NCBI RefSeq assembly: GCF_000282535.1 | Contig: NZ_AKJC01000092.1 | Span: 1-58,665 of the forward strand | Length of the DNA stretch: 58,665 bases | Source of the DNA: Pseudomonas sp. GM84 | GTDB lineage: Bacteria; Pseudomonadota; Gammaproteobacteria; Pseudomonadales; Pseudomonadaceae | Direction: 5' to 3' | Part shown: positions 48,436 to 58,649 of the stretch, one piece after another | Layout: each line of letters starts with the position of its first letter | Numbering within the stretch: position 1 is the stretch's first letter | The notes under the pieces: generated by a model | Database searches by the model: none | Told to the model about the DNA's origin: nothing | What the model saw: the letters and a program-made list of their open reading frames with translations, nothing else | Program-made: the position numbers and the translations under genes

Positions 48436-48458
48436 CCCCGACGCTACCCGCGTCGGGG
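48436..48458 (+). other. stem-loop after the first binding-protein gene
   Basis: CCCCGACGC and GCGTCGGGG form a perfect 9-bp stem with loop TACCC. No U-run follows, so partial attenuation or 3'-end protection of the upstream mRNA is more likely than full termination. It would favour high binding-protein output. Confidence 0.5.
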
Positions 48459-48522
48459 ATGGGCCCCTGTTGCCGCCATTCGTACCCCGAGGCGGCGAAA
48501 ACAGACGGAGAAGGACCTGCAC

Positions 48523-50115
48523 ATGCGCCACATCACACTGCTTTCCAGCCTGCTCGGCCTCGGCCTCATGGGCCAGGCCCCTGCCCTGCTGGCCAACAAC
48601 CTGGTGTTCTGCTCCGAGGGCAGCCCGGCTGGCTTCGACACGGCCCAGTACACCAGCGCCACCGACAACGACGCAGCCGAACCGATCTACAACCGCCTGG
48701 TGGAATTCGAGCGCGGCGGCACCGCCGTGCACCCCGCGCTGGCAACCAAGTGGGAGGTGACCGACGACGGCCTGCGCTACACCTTCCACCTGCGCCAAGG
48801 CGTGAAGTTCCACGCCAGCAAAGCCTTCACTCCGAGCCGTGACTTCAACGCCGACGACGTGCTGTTCACCTTCAACCGCATGCTCGACAAAGCCCACCCG
48901 TTCCGTCAGGCCTACCCCGCCGAGTTTCCCTACTTCGTCAGCATGGGCCTGGACAAGAACATTGCCGCCGTCGAAAAGACCGACCCGCTGACCGTGGTGT
49001 TCACCCTCAACAAGGTCGACGCCGCCTTCGTGCAGAACCTGGCCATGAGTTTCGCCTCGATCCTGTCTGCCGAGTACGCCGAACAACTGCTGGCCAGCGG
49101 CCGGCCCAGCGATATCAACCAGCAACCGATTGGCACCGGTCCCTTCGTGTTCCAGCGCTACCAGAAGGACTCGCAGATCCGCTTCAAGGGCAACAAGGAC
49201 TACTGGGCGCCCGACGAGGTGAAGATCGACAACCTGGTGTTCTCGATCAATACCGACCCTTCGGTACGCATCCAGAAGCTGCGCCGCAACGAGTGCCAGG
49301 TCACCCTGCACCCGCGTCCGGCCGACCTGCCGGCGCTGCGCGCCGACAGCAAGCTGCAGGTGCTGCAGCAACCGGGCTTCAACCTCGGCTACATCGCCTA
49401 CAACACCCAGCACCCGCCGTTCGACCGCCTGGAGGTGCGCCAGGCCATGGACATGGCGGTGAACAAGCAGGCGATTCTGCAGGCGGTGTACCAGGACTCC
49501 GGGCAGTTGGCGGTCAATGCCATGCCGCCGACCCAGTGGTCCTACGACGACAGCCTCAAGGACGCCCCCTTCGACCCGGAAAAAGCCAAACAGCTGCTCG
49601 AACAAGCCGGGGTCAAGCCAGGCACTGAGGTCACCCTGTGGGCCATGCCCGTGCAGCGCCCCTACAACCCCAACGCCAAGCTGATGGCCGAGATGCTCCA
49701 GGCCGACTGGAACAAGCTTGGCTTCAAGGTGCGGATCGTCAGCTACGAGTGGGGCGAATACCTCAAGCGCATGAAAAGCGGCGAGCACGACATCGCGCTG
49801 ATTGGCTGGACGGGTGACAACGGCGACCCGGACAACTGGCTGGGCACGCTCTACAACTGCGACGCCATTGGCAGCAACAACTACTCGCTGTGGTGCGACC
49901 CACAGTACGACAGCCTGGTCAAGCAGGCCAAGCAAGTCACCGACCCGGCCCAGCGCACCGCCCTGTACCAGCAGGCCCAGCAGCGCCTCAAGCAACAGGT
50001 GCCGATCACCCCGGTGGCGCATTCCACGGTGAACCAGCCGATCAGCGTCAAGGTGGCCGATTTCAAGGTGAGCCCCTTTGGCCGCAATGACTTTTCCGGT
50101 GTGAGTGTTGATTAG
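48523..50115 (+). CDS. dipeptide ABC transporter periplasmic binding protein (second copy)
   Basis: 530 residues, signal peptide cut near ALLA-NNLV. It shares long identical blocks with the preceding paralogue (NLVFCSEGSPAGFD, FNADDVLFTFNRMLDKAHPFRQAYPAEFPYF, AMPPTQWSYDDSLKDAPFDPEKAKQLLEQAG). AACGGAGAAGGACCTGCAC-like sequence (GGAGAAGG) precedes the ATG. Differences cluster in the early ligand-binding lobe (DTAQYTSATDNDAAEPIYNRL), suggesting changed dipeptide preference. Confidence 0.92.
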   Translation: MRHITLLSSLLGLGLMGQAPALLANNLVFCSEGSPAGFDTAQYTSATDNDAAEPIYNRLVEFERGGTAVHPALATKWEVTDDGLRYTFHLRQGVKFHASKAFTPSRDFNADDVLFTFNRMLDKAHPFRQAYPAEFPYFVSMGLDKNIAAVEKTDPLTVVFTLNKVDAAFVQNLAMSFASILSAEYAEQLLASGRPSDINQQPIGTGPFVFQRYQKDSQIRFKGNKDYWAPDEVKIDNLVFSINTDPSVRIQKLRRNECQVTLHPRPADLPALRADSKLQVLQQPGFNLGYIAYNTQHPPFDRLEVRQAMDMAVNKQAILQAVYQDSGQLAVNAMPPTQWSYDDSLKDAPFDPEKAKQLLEQAGVKPGTEVTLWAMPVQRPYNPNAKLMAEMLQADWNKLGFKVRIVSYEWGEYLKRMKSGEHDIALIGWTGDNGDPDNWLGTLYNCDAIGSNNYSLWCDPQYDSLVKQAKQVTDPAQRTALYQQAQQRLKQQVPITPVAHSTVNQPISVKVADFKVSPFGRNDFSGVSVD

Positions 50116-50130
50116 GTTCTGACCCGTTCC

Positions 50131-50225
50131 GGCCTCTTCGCGGGACAAGCCCGCTCCCACAGGTAATGCAGACACCTTGAGCGGGAGGAGTACCTGTGGG
50201 AGCGGGCTTGCCCCGCGAAGAGGCC
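50131..50225. repeat. REP pair, class B
   Basis: 35-bp arms 50131-50165 and 50191-50225 with one mismatch (GGGACA opposite GGGGCA). It lies between the second binding-protein gene and the porin gene, where it may reduce read-through. Confidence 0.92.
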
Positions 50226-50349
50226 AGCACAACCAACACACCTCCCCCGATTTGCCCGGCGATCCCGTGGCAACCCTGGCAACACCGCAGCAAACACCCG
50301 GCCCACAAGGCCAGGCAATAACTACAAAAACAGAAAGGGAGCTTTAACC

Positions 50350-51729
50350 TTGAGACTTTTCACTCTCACCGCACTGGCCTTGGCCATCAGCACCTATTGC
50401 GCCACGGCCCAGGCCGACACCCAAAGCCAGGACTACGTCCCGTTCAGCCTCAAAGCCGCCAGCGAGCAAGAACAGGCCAACGGCTTCATCGACGGCCAGA
50501 GCCTGTCCGGCAGCACCCGCAACTGGTACGCCCGCGAACGCGCCACCCGCGCGCCGCTGTGGAAGTACTACAAGAGCGACGGCACCCGCCACGACACCCA
50601 CAGCCGCGACAACTGGGTGCAGGGCACCATCCTCAACTACAGCTCGGGCTTTACCCAGGGCACCGTGGGCTTTGCCGTGGAAGCCGCCGGCTACAACGCC
50701 ATCGCCCTGGAACAAGGCCGCGCCGCCGTGGCCGGGCCGAACAACCGCACACTGACCCACAGCGACGGCGACCCCATCGGCCAGTGGAGCAAGATGGGCC
50801 TGGCCAACGTCAAGACGCGGGTATCCAACACCACCCTGACCGTGGGCCGCCAATCGGTGGACACACCGATGATCGCCTACATCGGCAACCGTGCCCTGCC
50901 GTCGAGCTTCCAGGGTGCGTTCCTGCACAGCGCCGAATTCGACAACCTGTCATTCGACCTGGGCACCTTCGACCGCGTCTCGCCGCGTACCGAACAAAGC
51001 CTGAGCAAGTTCCGCAGCGAATACAGCGCCACTGGCGTGGAAACCGACCGCGCCAGCACGACCGGGATCAACTACCAGCCGTTCAAGAGCCTGACCACCA
51101 GTCTCTATGCCAGCAAGGTCGACGACTTCTGGAACCAGTACTACTTCGGCGCCAATCACGTACTGGGCGACAGCGCGGTACTGAGCCTGAGCACCGGTCT
51201 GAACTACTACAAGACCGTGGACGAAGGCAGCAAGAAGATGGGCGAGATCGACAACGACACCTACAGCCTCTCGCTCGGCCTGACCCACCAGGCGCACACC
51301 CTCACGGCCTCGTGGCAGCAGGTCAACGGCAACGAATACTTCGACTACCTGCACGAAACCAATGGCATCTACCTGGCCAACTCGCTGCTGTCGGACTTCA
51401 ACGGCCCCAACGAGAAATCCGTGCAGCTTTCCTATGTGCTGAACATGGCGCCCTACGGCGTGCCGGGCCTCAAGTTCAACCTGTACAACGCCCGTGGCTG
51501 GGGCATCGACGGCACCCACTACCGTGGCACGGCCTATGACGTGAACGGCCTCGATGGCGAGAACCACTACGAGTGGGGCATCGGCACCAGCTACGCGGTG
51601 CAGAGCGGGCCGCTGAAGGACACCAGCATCCGCGCCACCTACACCGCGCACCGCGCCAGCAAGGCCCAGGGCGATGGCAGCCTGGACGAACTGCGCATCG
51701 TCACCACCATTCCGTTCAACATCCTCTGA
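50350..51729 (+). CDS. OprD-family outer membrane porin, dipeptide porin OpdP-like
   Basis: 459 residues from a TTG start with AAAGGGAG eight bases before it; signal peptide cut after AQA. OprD features: FSLKAASEQEQANGFIDGQSLSGSTRNWYARE, the plug loop, WVQGTILNYSSGFTQGTVGFAVEAAGYNAIALEQG, and the C-terminal LRIVTTIPFNIL strand ending in a hydrophobic residue. An 18-strand barrel for small substrates is expected. Its place among dipeptide-binding and Dpp genes matches opdP (PA4501) of P. aeruginosa, a glycine-glutamate dipeptide porin. Confidence 0.92.
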   Translation: MRLFTLTALALAISTYCATAQADTQSQDYVPFSLKAASEQEQANGFIDGQSLSGSTRNWYARERATRAPLWKYYKSDGTRHDTHSRDNWVQGTILNYSSGFTQGTVGFAVEAAGYNAIALEQGRAAVAGPNNRTLTHSDGDPIGQWSKMGLANVKTRVSNTTLTVGRQSVDTPMIAYIGNRALPSSFQGAFLHSAEFDNLSFDLGTFDRVSPRTEQSLSKFRSEYSATGVETDRASTTGINYQPFKSLTTSLYASKVDDFWNQYYFGANHVLGDSAVLSLSTGLNYYKTVDEGSKKMGEIDNDTYSLSLGLTHQAHTLTASWQQVNGNEYFDYLHETNGIYLANSLLSDFNGPNEKSVQLSYVLNMAPYGVPGLKFNLYNARGWGIDGTHYRGTAYDVNGLDGENHYEWGIGTSYAVQSGPLKDTSIRATYTAHRASKAQGDGSLDELRIVTTIPFNIL

Positions 51730-51802
51730 CCGTTGACGCCACGGCCCGCTTCGAACCGGGCCGTGGCGGCTACGCTGGAATCAATGCATGCAGGGAGGTT
51801 CC

Positions 51803-53398
51803 ATGACATCGCTAGCACTGCGCGCGGCCCTGGCCGCGATCATCCTGGGCACTGCCGGGCAACTGGCGGCCAAGCCTTTGGTGGTGTGCACCGAAGCCAG
51901 CCCGGAAGGCTTCGACGTGGTCCAGTACACGACCGCGGTCACCTTCGACGCCACGGCCGAGACGGTGTTCAACCGCCTGGTCGATTTCAGGCCGGGCACC
52001 ACCGACATCCAGCCGGCCCTGGCCGAACGCTGGGACATCTCGCCTGACGGCCTGACCTACACCTTCCACCTGCGCCAAGGTGTGAAGTTCCACACCACCG
52101 ACTACTTCACGCCAACCCGCGATTTCAACGCCGACGATGTGCTGTGGAGCCTGAACCGTCAGCTCGACCCGAACCACCCGTGGCACGCCAAGACCAGCGT
52201 CGGCTACCCGTATTTCGAGAGCATGGCCTTCAAGGACCTGCTCAAGTCGGTGGAAAAGACCGACGAGCACACCGTGGTCATCACCCTCACTCGCCCGGAA
52301 GCGCCCTTCCTGCGGGACATGGCCATGGGCTTCACCTCGATCTACTCCGCCGAATATGGCGACCAGCTGCTCAAGGCCGGCACCACTGGCGAGCTCAACA
52401 GCAAGCCGATCGGCACCGGTCCGTTCATCTTCCAGCGCTACAACAAGGACGCCCAGGTGCGCTACAAGCCCAACCCGGACTACTTCCGTGGCAAGCCGCC
52501 AAGCGATGCCCTGATCTTCGCCATCGCCACCGACAGCAACGTACGCCTGCAGAAACTGCGCGCCAACGAATGCCAGGTGGCGCTGTACCCCAAGCCGGAC
52601 GACGTACCGTCGATGAAGGCCGACCCCAGGCTCAAGGTGGCCGAGATCGAAGCCCTGGTCACCGGCTATATCGCCATGAACACCGAGCACAAGTACCTGA
52701 GCGACGTGCGCGTGCGCAAGGCCATCAACATGGCCTTCGACCGTCAGACCCACGTCGACCAGCTGTTCGGCAAGGGCAACGCGCTGGTTGGCGTGAACCC
52801 GTATCCGCCGACCATGATCGGCTACAACAGCGACAACCAGAACCCGCCCCGCGACCTGGCCAAGGCGCGCGAACTGCTCAAGGAAGCTGGCGTGCCGGAA
52901 GGTACGGTGATCACCCTGTTCACCCGCAACGGCGGTGGCGCGACCAACCCCAACCCGCGCCTGTCCGCCGAAATGCTCCAGGCCGACCTGAAGCAGATCG
53001 GCCTGAAGCTGGATATCCGCGTGATGGAGTGGGCCGAGATGCTGCGCCGAGCCAAGAAAGGCGAGGCCGACCTGGTGTCCACCGGCTGGGCCGGCGACAA
53101 CGGCGACCCGGACAACTTCCTCAGTCCCCTGCTCAGCTGCGATGCCGCCAAGACCGGCGAGAACTACGCCCGCTGGTGCAACTCGAAATTCCAGGAACTG
53201 ATCACCCGCGCCCGCGAAGTGATCGACAACGACGAACGCGCAAGGCTCTATGCCGAGGCATTGAAGGTGTACGATGACGATCAGCCCTGGATCAGCATGG
53301 CCCATCCGAAGATGTTCACCGCCATGCGTGCAAACGTGGAGGGTTACGTGATCAACCCTCTGACCAACAACAACTTCGCCACCACCAAGGTGAAGTAG
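51803..53398 (+). CDS. dipeptide ABC transporter periplasmic binding protein (third copy)
   Basis: 531 residues from the ATG at 51803, because AGGGAGG lies five bases before it; a five-codon upstream ATG would place that site inside the gene. Signal peptide cut near LAA-KPLV. SBP family 5, but clearly more divergent than the first two copies (VVCTEASPEGFDVVQYTTAVTFDATAETVFNRLVDFRPGTTDIQPALAERWDIS). It immediately precedes dppB, so it is the likely core-operon binding protein. Confidence 0.93.
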   Translation: MTSLALRAALAAIILGTAGQLAAKPLVVCTEASPEGFDVVQYTTAVTFDATAETVFNRLVDFRPGTTDIQPALAERWDISPDGLTYTFHLRQGVKFHTTDYFTPTRDFNADDVLWSLNRQLDPNHPWHAKTSVGYPYFESMAFKDLLKSVEKTDEHTVVITLTRPEAPFLRDMAMGFTSIYSAEYGDQLLKAGTTGELNSKPIGTGPFIFQRYNKDAQVRYKPNPDYFRGKPPSDALIFAIATDSNVRLQKLRANECQVALYPKPDDVPSMKADPRLKVAEIEALVTGYIAMNTEHKYLSDVRVRKAINMAFDRQTHVDQLFGKGNALVGVNPYPPTMIGYNSDNQNPPRDLAKARELLKEAGVPEGTVITLFTRNGGGATNPNPRLSAEMLQADLKQIGLKLDIRVMEWAEMLRRAKKGEADLVSTGWAGDNGDPDNFLSPLLSCDAAKTGENYARWCNSKFQELITRAREVIDNDERARLYAEALKVYDDDQPWISMAHPKMFTAMRANVEGYVINPLTNNNFATTKVK

Positions 53399-53406
53399 AA
53401 CAACAA
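53399..53406 (+). promoter_or_regulatory. candidate Hfq/Crc catabolite-activity motif
   Basis: AACAACAA fits the AAnAAnAA motif bound by Hfq-Crc in pseudomonads exactly. It begins right after the stop of the third binding protein and lies about 70 nt before the dppB ATG, further from the start than most proven sites. Confidence 0.3.
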
Positions 53407-53474
53407 CGATCGCCGGCAACCCACACGGGCACCGGCGGCACTGCCGTACAACGGCCGATGAGGTAACCCCGACA

Positions 53475-54485
53475 ATGTTGAGTTTTATTGCCCGGCGCCT
53501 GGGCTTGCTGATTCCGACTTTCTTCGGCATCACCTTGCTGACCTTCGCGCTCATACGCCTGATCCCCGGCGACCCGGTGGAAGTGATGATGGGCGAGCGC
53601 AGGGTCGACCCCGAAATGCATGCCCAGGCCATGGAGCGCCTGGGCCTGAACAAGCCACTGCCGGTCCAGTACCTGGACTACGTCGGCAAGCTGGCCCAGG
53701 GTGACCTGGGCGAGTCCCTGCGCACCCGCGAGAGCGTGTGGACCGAGTTCCTCACGCTGTTCCCGGCCACCCTGGAGCTGTCGTTCGCGGCCTTGCTGTT
53801 CGCCGGTACCGTCGGCCTGCTGGCCGGGGTGATCGCCGCGCTCAAGCGCGGCTCGCTGTTCGACCACGGGGTCATGGGCATATCGCTGGCCGGCTATTCC
53901 ATGCCGATCTTCTGGTGGGGCCTGATCCTGATCATGTTCTTCTCGGTCAGCCTCGGCTGGACGCCCGTCTCCGGGCGCATCGACCTGCTCTACGACATCG
54001 AGCCGAAAACCGGCTTCATGCTCATCGACACCTTGCTCAGCGACGAAGAAGGTGCGTTCAAGGATGCGGTGATGCACCTGATCCTGCCGGCCATCGTGCT
54101 GGGCACCATCCCCCTGGCGGTGATCGCCCGCATGACCCGCTCGTCGATGCTCGAAGTGCTGCGCGAGGACTACATCCGTACCGCGCGTGCCAAGGGCCTG
54201 TCGCCGGCCCGCGTGGTGTTCGTGCACGGCCTGCGCAACGCGCTGATCCCGGTGCTGACCGTGTTCGGCCTGCAGGTCGGCACCCTGCTTGCCGGGGCCG
54301 TGCTCACCGAAACCATCTTTTCCTGGCCGGGCGTCGGCAAGTGGCTGATCGAAGCCATCGGTGCCCGTGACTACCCCGTGGTCCAGAACGGCATCCTGTT
54401 GATCGCCTGCCTGGTGATCCTGGTCAACTTCGTCGTGGATATCCTCTACGGCCTGGCCAACCCACGCATCCGTCATCAGCGCTGA
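53475..54485 (+). CDS. dppB: dipeptide ABC transporter permease DppB
   Basis: 336 residues, six membrane spans. N-terminus MLSFIARRLGLLIPTFFGITLLTFALIRLIPGDPVEV is typical; the EAA loop reads EVLREDYIRTARAKGLSPARVVFVHGLRNALIPVLTVFG. Forms the inner-membrane channel with DppC. GAGGTAACCCCGACA precedes the ATG; dppC follows after 10 bp. Confidence 0.96.
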   Translation: MLSFIARRLGLLIPTFFGITLLTFALIRLIPGDPVEVMMGERRVDPEMHAQAMERLGLNKPLPVQYLDYVGKLAQGDLGESLRTRESVWTEFLTLFPATLELSFAALLFAGTVGLLAGVIAALKRGSLFDHGVMGISLAGYSMPIFWWGLILIMFFSVSLGWTPVSGRIDLLYDIEPKTGFMLIDTLLSDEEGAFKDAVMHLILPAIVLGTIPLAVIARMTRSSMLEVLREDYIRTARAKGLSPARVVFVHGLRNALIPVLTVFGLQVGTLLAGAVLTETIFSWPGVGKWLIEAIGARDYPVVQNGILLIACLVILVNFVVDILYGLANPRIRHQR

Positions 54486-54495
54486 GGCCCTCGTC

Positions 54496-55422
54496 ATGAC
54501 TAGCCCGATTCCGAAATCCGTCACACCGGCCAGCCCGGTGGACCAGAGCCTGCTCTACCCTTCGCCGTACAAAGAGTTCTGGCATGCCTTCTCGCGCAAC
54601 AAGGGCGCGGTGATGGGCCTGGCCTTCATGTGCCTGGTGGTGTTCTGCGCACTGTTTGCGCCGTGGGTCGCCCCGCACGACCCGAGCGAGCAGTACCGCG
54701 ACTTCCTGCTCACGCCACCGGTGTGGCTCGAAGGCGGTACCTGGCAATTCATCCTCGGCACCGACGAGCTGGGCCGCGACCTGCTCTCGCGGTTGATCCA
54801 GGGTGCCCGACTGTCCTTGCTGATCGGCCTGTCGTCGGTGGTGATGTCGCTGATTCCCGGCATCCTGCTGGGCCTTCTGGCCGGCTTCTTCCCGCACCTT
54901 CTCGGCCCGTCGATCATGCGCCTGATGGACGTGATGCTGGCCCTGCCGTCGCTGCTGCTGGCAGTGGCAATCGTCGCCATCCTCGGCCCAGGCCTGATCA
55001 ACACGGTGATCGCCATCGCCATCGTCTCCTTGCCTTCCTACGTGCGCCTGACCCGCGCCGCAGTGATGGGTGAACTCAACCGCGACTACGTCACCGCCGC
55101 GCGCCTGGCCGGTGCCGGCCTGCCGCGGCTGATGTTCGTCACCGTGCTGCCCAACTGCATGGCACCTTTGATCGTGCAGGCCACCTTGAGTTTCTCCTCG
55201 GCCATCCTCGACGCCGCTGCGCTGGGCTTCCTAGGCCTGGGCGTGCAACCGCCGACCCCGGAATGGGGCACCATGCTGGCGTCGGCGCGTGACTACATCG
55301 AGCGCGCCTGGTGGGTGGTGAGCCTGCCCGGCCTGACGATTCTGCTCAGTGTCCTGGCAATCAACCTGATGGGCGACGGCCTGCGCGATGCGCTGGACCC
55401 GAAACTCAAGAACGCCGCCTGA
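54496..55422 (+). CDS. dppC: dipeptide ABC transporter permease DppC
   Basis: 308 residues with an N-terminal cytoplasmic segment and six spans. Signatures: [66 protein letters not shown], and EAA loop [29 protein letters not shown]. Partner of DppB. The dppD ATG lies 10 bp after its stop. Confidence 0.96.
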   Translation: MTSPIPKSVTPASPVDQSLLYPSPYKEFWHAFSRNKGAVMGLAFMCLVVFCALFAPWVAPHDPSEQYRDFLLTPPVWLEGGTWQFILGTDELGRDLLSRLIQGARLSLLIGLSSVVMSLIPGILLGLLAGFFPHLLGPSIMRLMDVMLALPSLLLAVAIVAILGPGLINTVIAIAIVSLPSYVRLTRAAVMGELNRDYVTAARLAGAGLPRLMFVTVLPNCMAPLIVQATLSFSSAILDAAALGFLGLGVQPPTPEWGTMLASARDYIERAWWVVSLPGLTILLSVLAINLMGDGLRDALDPKLKNAA

Positions 55423-55432
55423 GGAGAGCGCC

Positions 55433-56400
55433 ATGTCACTGTTGCAGATCAACAACCTGAACGTGCGCTTCGGCGACGCCAATGCCGTGCCTGTGGTGGA
55501 CGGCCTGGACCTGGCGGTGGACGCCGGCGAGATCCTGGCCATCGTCGGCGAGTCCGGCTCGGGCAAGTCGGTGACCATGATGGCCCTGATGGGCCTGATC
55601 GACGCCCCTGGGCGAATCACCGCCGATACCCTCAGCTTCGACGGCACCGACATGCTCAAGCTCAGCGGTCGCCAGCGGCGCAAGGTGGTGGGCAAGGACA
55701 TCGCCATGGTCTTCCAGGACCCGATGACCGCGCTCAACCCCAGCTACACCGTGGGTTTCCAGATCGAGGAGGTACTGCGCCAGCACCTGGGCCTGAAGGG
55801 CAAGGCCGCTCGCCAGCGCGCCCTGGAGCTGCTGAAAAAAGTCGAAATCCCGGCCGCCGAAAGCCGCCTGGACGCTTACCCGCACCAGCTGTCGGGCGGC
55901 ATGAGCCAGCGCGTGGCGATCGCCATGGCGATTGCCGGCGAACCCAAGCTGCTGATCGCTGACGAACCGACCACGGCGCTCGATGTAACCATCCAGGCGC
56001 AGATCATGGAGCTGCTGGTGAACCTGCAGAAAGAGCGCAACATGGCGCTCATCCTGATCACCCACGACCTGGCCGTGGTCGCCGAAACGGCCAGGCGCGT
56101 GTGCGTGATGTATGCCGGGCAAGCCGTGGAAGTGGGCCAGGTGCCGGAGCTGTTCGACGTCCCGGCCCACCCCTACAGCGAAGCGCTGCTGGCGGCGATC
56201 CCCGAGCACAGCATCGGTGCCGAACGCCTGGCCACCCTGCCCGGCATCGTCCCCGGCCGCTACGACCGCCCCGACGGCTGCCTGCTGTCGCCGCGCTGCC
56301 CGTATGTGCAGGACAACTGCCGGCGCCAGCGCCCGCCCCTCGATCCCCAGGCCCATAGCCTGGTGCGTTGTTTCTACCCGCTGAACCAGGAGGTGGCGTG

Positions 56401-56401
<1 letters not shown>
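55433..56401 (+). CDS. dppD: dipeptide ABC transporter ATPase DppD
   Basis: 322 residues. Walker A GESGSGKS (39-46), signature [17 protein letters not shown], Walker [15 protein letters not shown]. The C-terminal oligopeptide-transporter domain carries the Cys cluster [19 protein letters not shown], which in this family binds an Fe-S cluster. GAGGAGAGCGCC precedes the ATG. A longer in-frame start in dppC is rejected. Its TGA shares a base with the dppF ATG. Confidence 0.95.
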
Positions 56402-57369
<968 letters not shown>

Positions 57370-57384
57370 ATCGATGTAGCCTTC

Positions 57385-57467
57385 ATCGCCGGCAAGCCGG
57401 CTCCCACAGGGATCGCCACAGGCCTCAAGCCTTGTGCAATACCTGTGGGAGCCGGCTTGCCGGCGAT
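57385..57467. repeat. REP pair, class A, 26-bp perfect arms
   Basis: Positions 57385-57410 and 57442-57467 are exact reverse complements. It occupies the space between convergent dppF and the minus-strand small peptide gene. Confidence 0.95.
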
Positions 57468-57489
57468 GGGCCGCAAAGCGGCCCTTGAC

Positions 57490-57564
57490 TCAATGCATGA
57501 ATATCGCGATCAGGATGATCACCGGAATCGGCACCCCAAGCATCCACAGCAGTAATGAGCGCAT
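57490..57564 (-). CDS. 24-residue single-span membrane peptide
   Basis: ATG at 57564, TGA at 57490. The peptide begins MRSLLLWMLGVPIPV and continues with an Ile-rich stretch (IILIAIF) to a terminal Met-His. One Arg at the N-terminus and an uninterrupted hydrophobic run suggest one membrane span with a cytoplasmic N-terminus. A strong ribosome site, AAGGAG, lies seven bases before the ATG. It starts 15 bp after the stop of the membrane protein gene on the same strand, so they are likely one transcript. I know no function for it. Confidence 0.72.
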   Translation of the reverse strand: MRSLLLWMLGVPIPVIILIAIFMH

Positions 57565-57579
57565 GACGTTTCTCCTTCC

Positions 57580-58467
57580 TCAACGTTGAACAGTACGACG
57601 CGCGGTGTAATCCACCCCTTCCCCTTCCAGCCACAGCACACGGTCACGCTGACGGCCACCGAACAACGCGGCCACGCTGGCAAAGAACGCCCCGCACAAC
57701 AGCGCAACGAAGGTCCACAGTGCGGTCCATGCCGCCACTTTGGCTGCGGTATCGGCCGCTTGCTGTGCCTGCACTTTGGCTTGCTGCACTTGAGCGAATA
57801 CCTGGTCCACCCGTGCCTCGGCTTCGGGCTGGCTCATCCCAGTACGTTGCGCCACCAGTTGTGCCAGGTAGGTGCGGTCACCCTCGGCGAGCGTTCCTTG
57901 GGCGATGGACCTGGCGATGATGCGCGCCGCAACACCGTTGGCGGCGTCATCACTCACCGGCGCGGAGGCGTCGCCACGGAACAGGCTGTCAACGAAATAG
58001 GCGTTAGGGTCAGGCTTGGGCGCCATGCTGGCGGCAGCCCCTACGGCGCTCGCCCCGGCCTGCACACCGGCACTGGCAAGGCCACCGGCGGTACTGACGA
58101 TCAGCATGGCCGCCACCAGCGTTGCCACCGCCCAGGCGAGGAAACCGTGTGCCGTATCGCGGAAATACACTTCGTCTCCATGCAGGTTGGCCCATTTCAC
58201 CCGCAGCCGACCGGCAATGTAGCCACCCAGGCCGGAAGCCAGGATCTGGGTCAACAGCAACCAGACGATCGTTGAAATGCCCAACGCCTTGGCGCTGGCA
58301 CCTTCATTGGCCCAAGGGGAGGTCGCGGCAAAGCCAAGACCTGCACCGAGCACCACCAGGATCAGGGAAAGGGACGCCGCAGCAGCGGCACCGGCAAAGA
58401 TGGCCGCCCAGGACACGCCTGAGCGTGACTGAGCATCGGCATAGGGGTAGTCGGCAGAGGGGATCAT
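57580..58467 (-). CDS. membrane protein of unknown function (PhnA-like/YrzE-like annotation class)
   Basis: 295 residues. Hydrophobic segments at about 19-48 (WAAIFAGAAAAASLSLILVVLGAGLGFA), 63-85, 108-135 and 255-280. A soluble central region (about 140-245) with many Ala, Gln and Asp residues includes a probable coiled coil (RVDQVFAQVQQAKVQAQQAADTAAKVAAW). The C-terminus is basic (FGGRQRDRVLWLEGEGVDYTARR). Similar proteins occur widely in proteobacteria without assigned role. AAAGGCGAAAATCCC precedes the ATG. It is followed by the small membrane peptide gene. Confidence 0.8.
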   Translation of the reverse strand: MIPSADYPYADAQSRSGVSWAAIFAGAAAAASLSLILVVLGAGLGFAATSPWANEGASAKALGISTIVWLLLTQILASGLGGYIAGRLRVKWANLHGDEVYFRDTAHGFLAWAVATLVAAMLIVSTAGGLASAGVQAGASAVGAAASMAPKPDPNAYFVDSLFRGDASAPVSDDAANGVAARIIARSIAQGTLAEGDRTYLAQLVAQRTGMSQPEAEARVDQVFAQVQQAKVQAQQAADTAAKVAAWTALWTFVALLCGAFFASVAALFGGRQRDRVLWLEGEGVDYTARRTVQR

Positions 58468-58584
58468 GGGATTTTCGCCTTTGTTGTGAGCAACAGGACC
58501 AGTCGCACCATGACCGCTGCAGAGGCTGTGCCAAATGTGTCAAAAAATGACTTCCAACAAATTCAAGGTGTTAGCTTGACTCGT

Positions 58585-58607
58585 GATTTTTGCATCGTGC
58601 AAAAATC
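58585..58607. promoter_or_regulatory. perfect 10+10 bp palindrome, candidate operator
   Basis: Arms GATTTTTGCA and TGCAAAAATC are separated by TCG. It lies 118 bp upstream of the membrane protein start (minus strand) and near the right edge of the window. A TTGACT hexamer (58576-58581) is just to its left. A dimeric regulator site is the simplest reading; a transcribed hairpin ending in A/T runs is the alternative. The regulator is not identified. Confidence 0.55.
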
Positions 58608-58649
58608 CCGGATTGCGGATAATGCCTCAGGGTTTATGCAATGCGTGCT

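Noticed and set aside
46831..50241. A very long open frame antisense to the two tandem dipeptide-binding protein genes
   Set aside because: It mirrors both paralogues, has repeated Gly/Val/Leu/Asp-rich composition typical of antisense frames in GC-rich DNA, matches no family and has no ribosome site.
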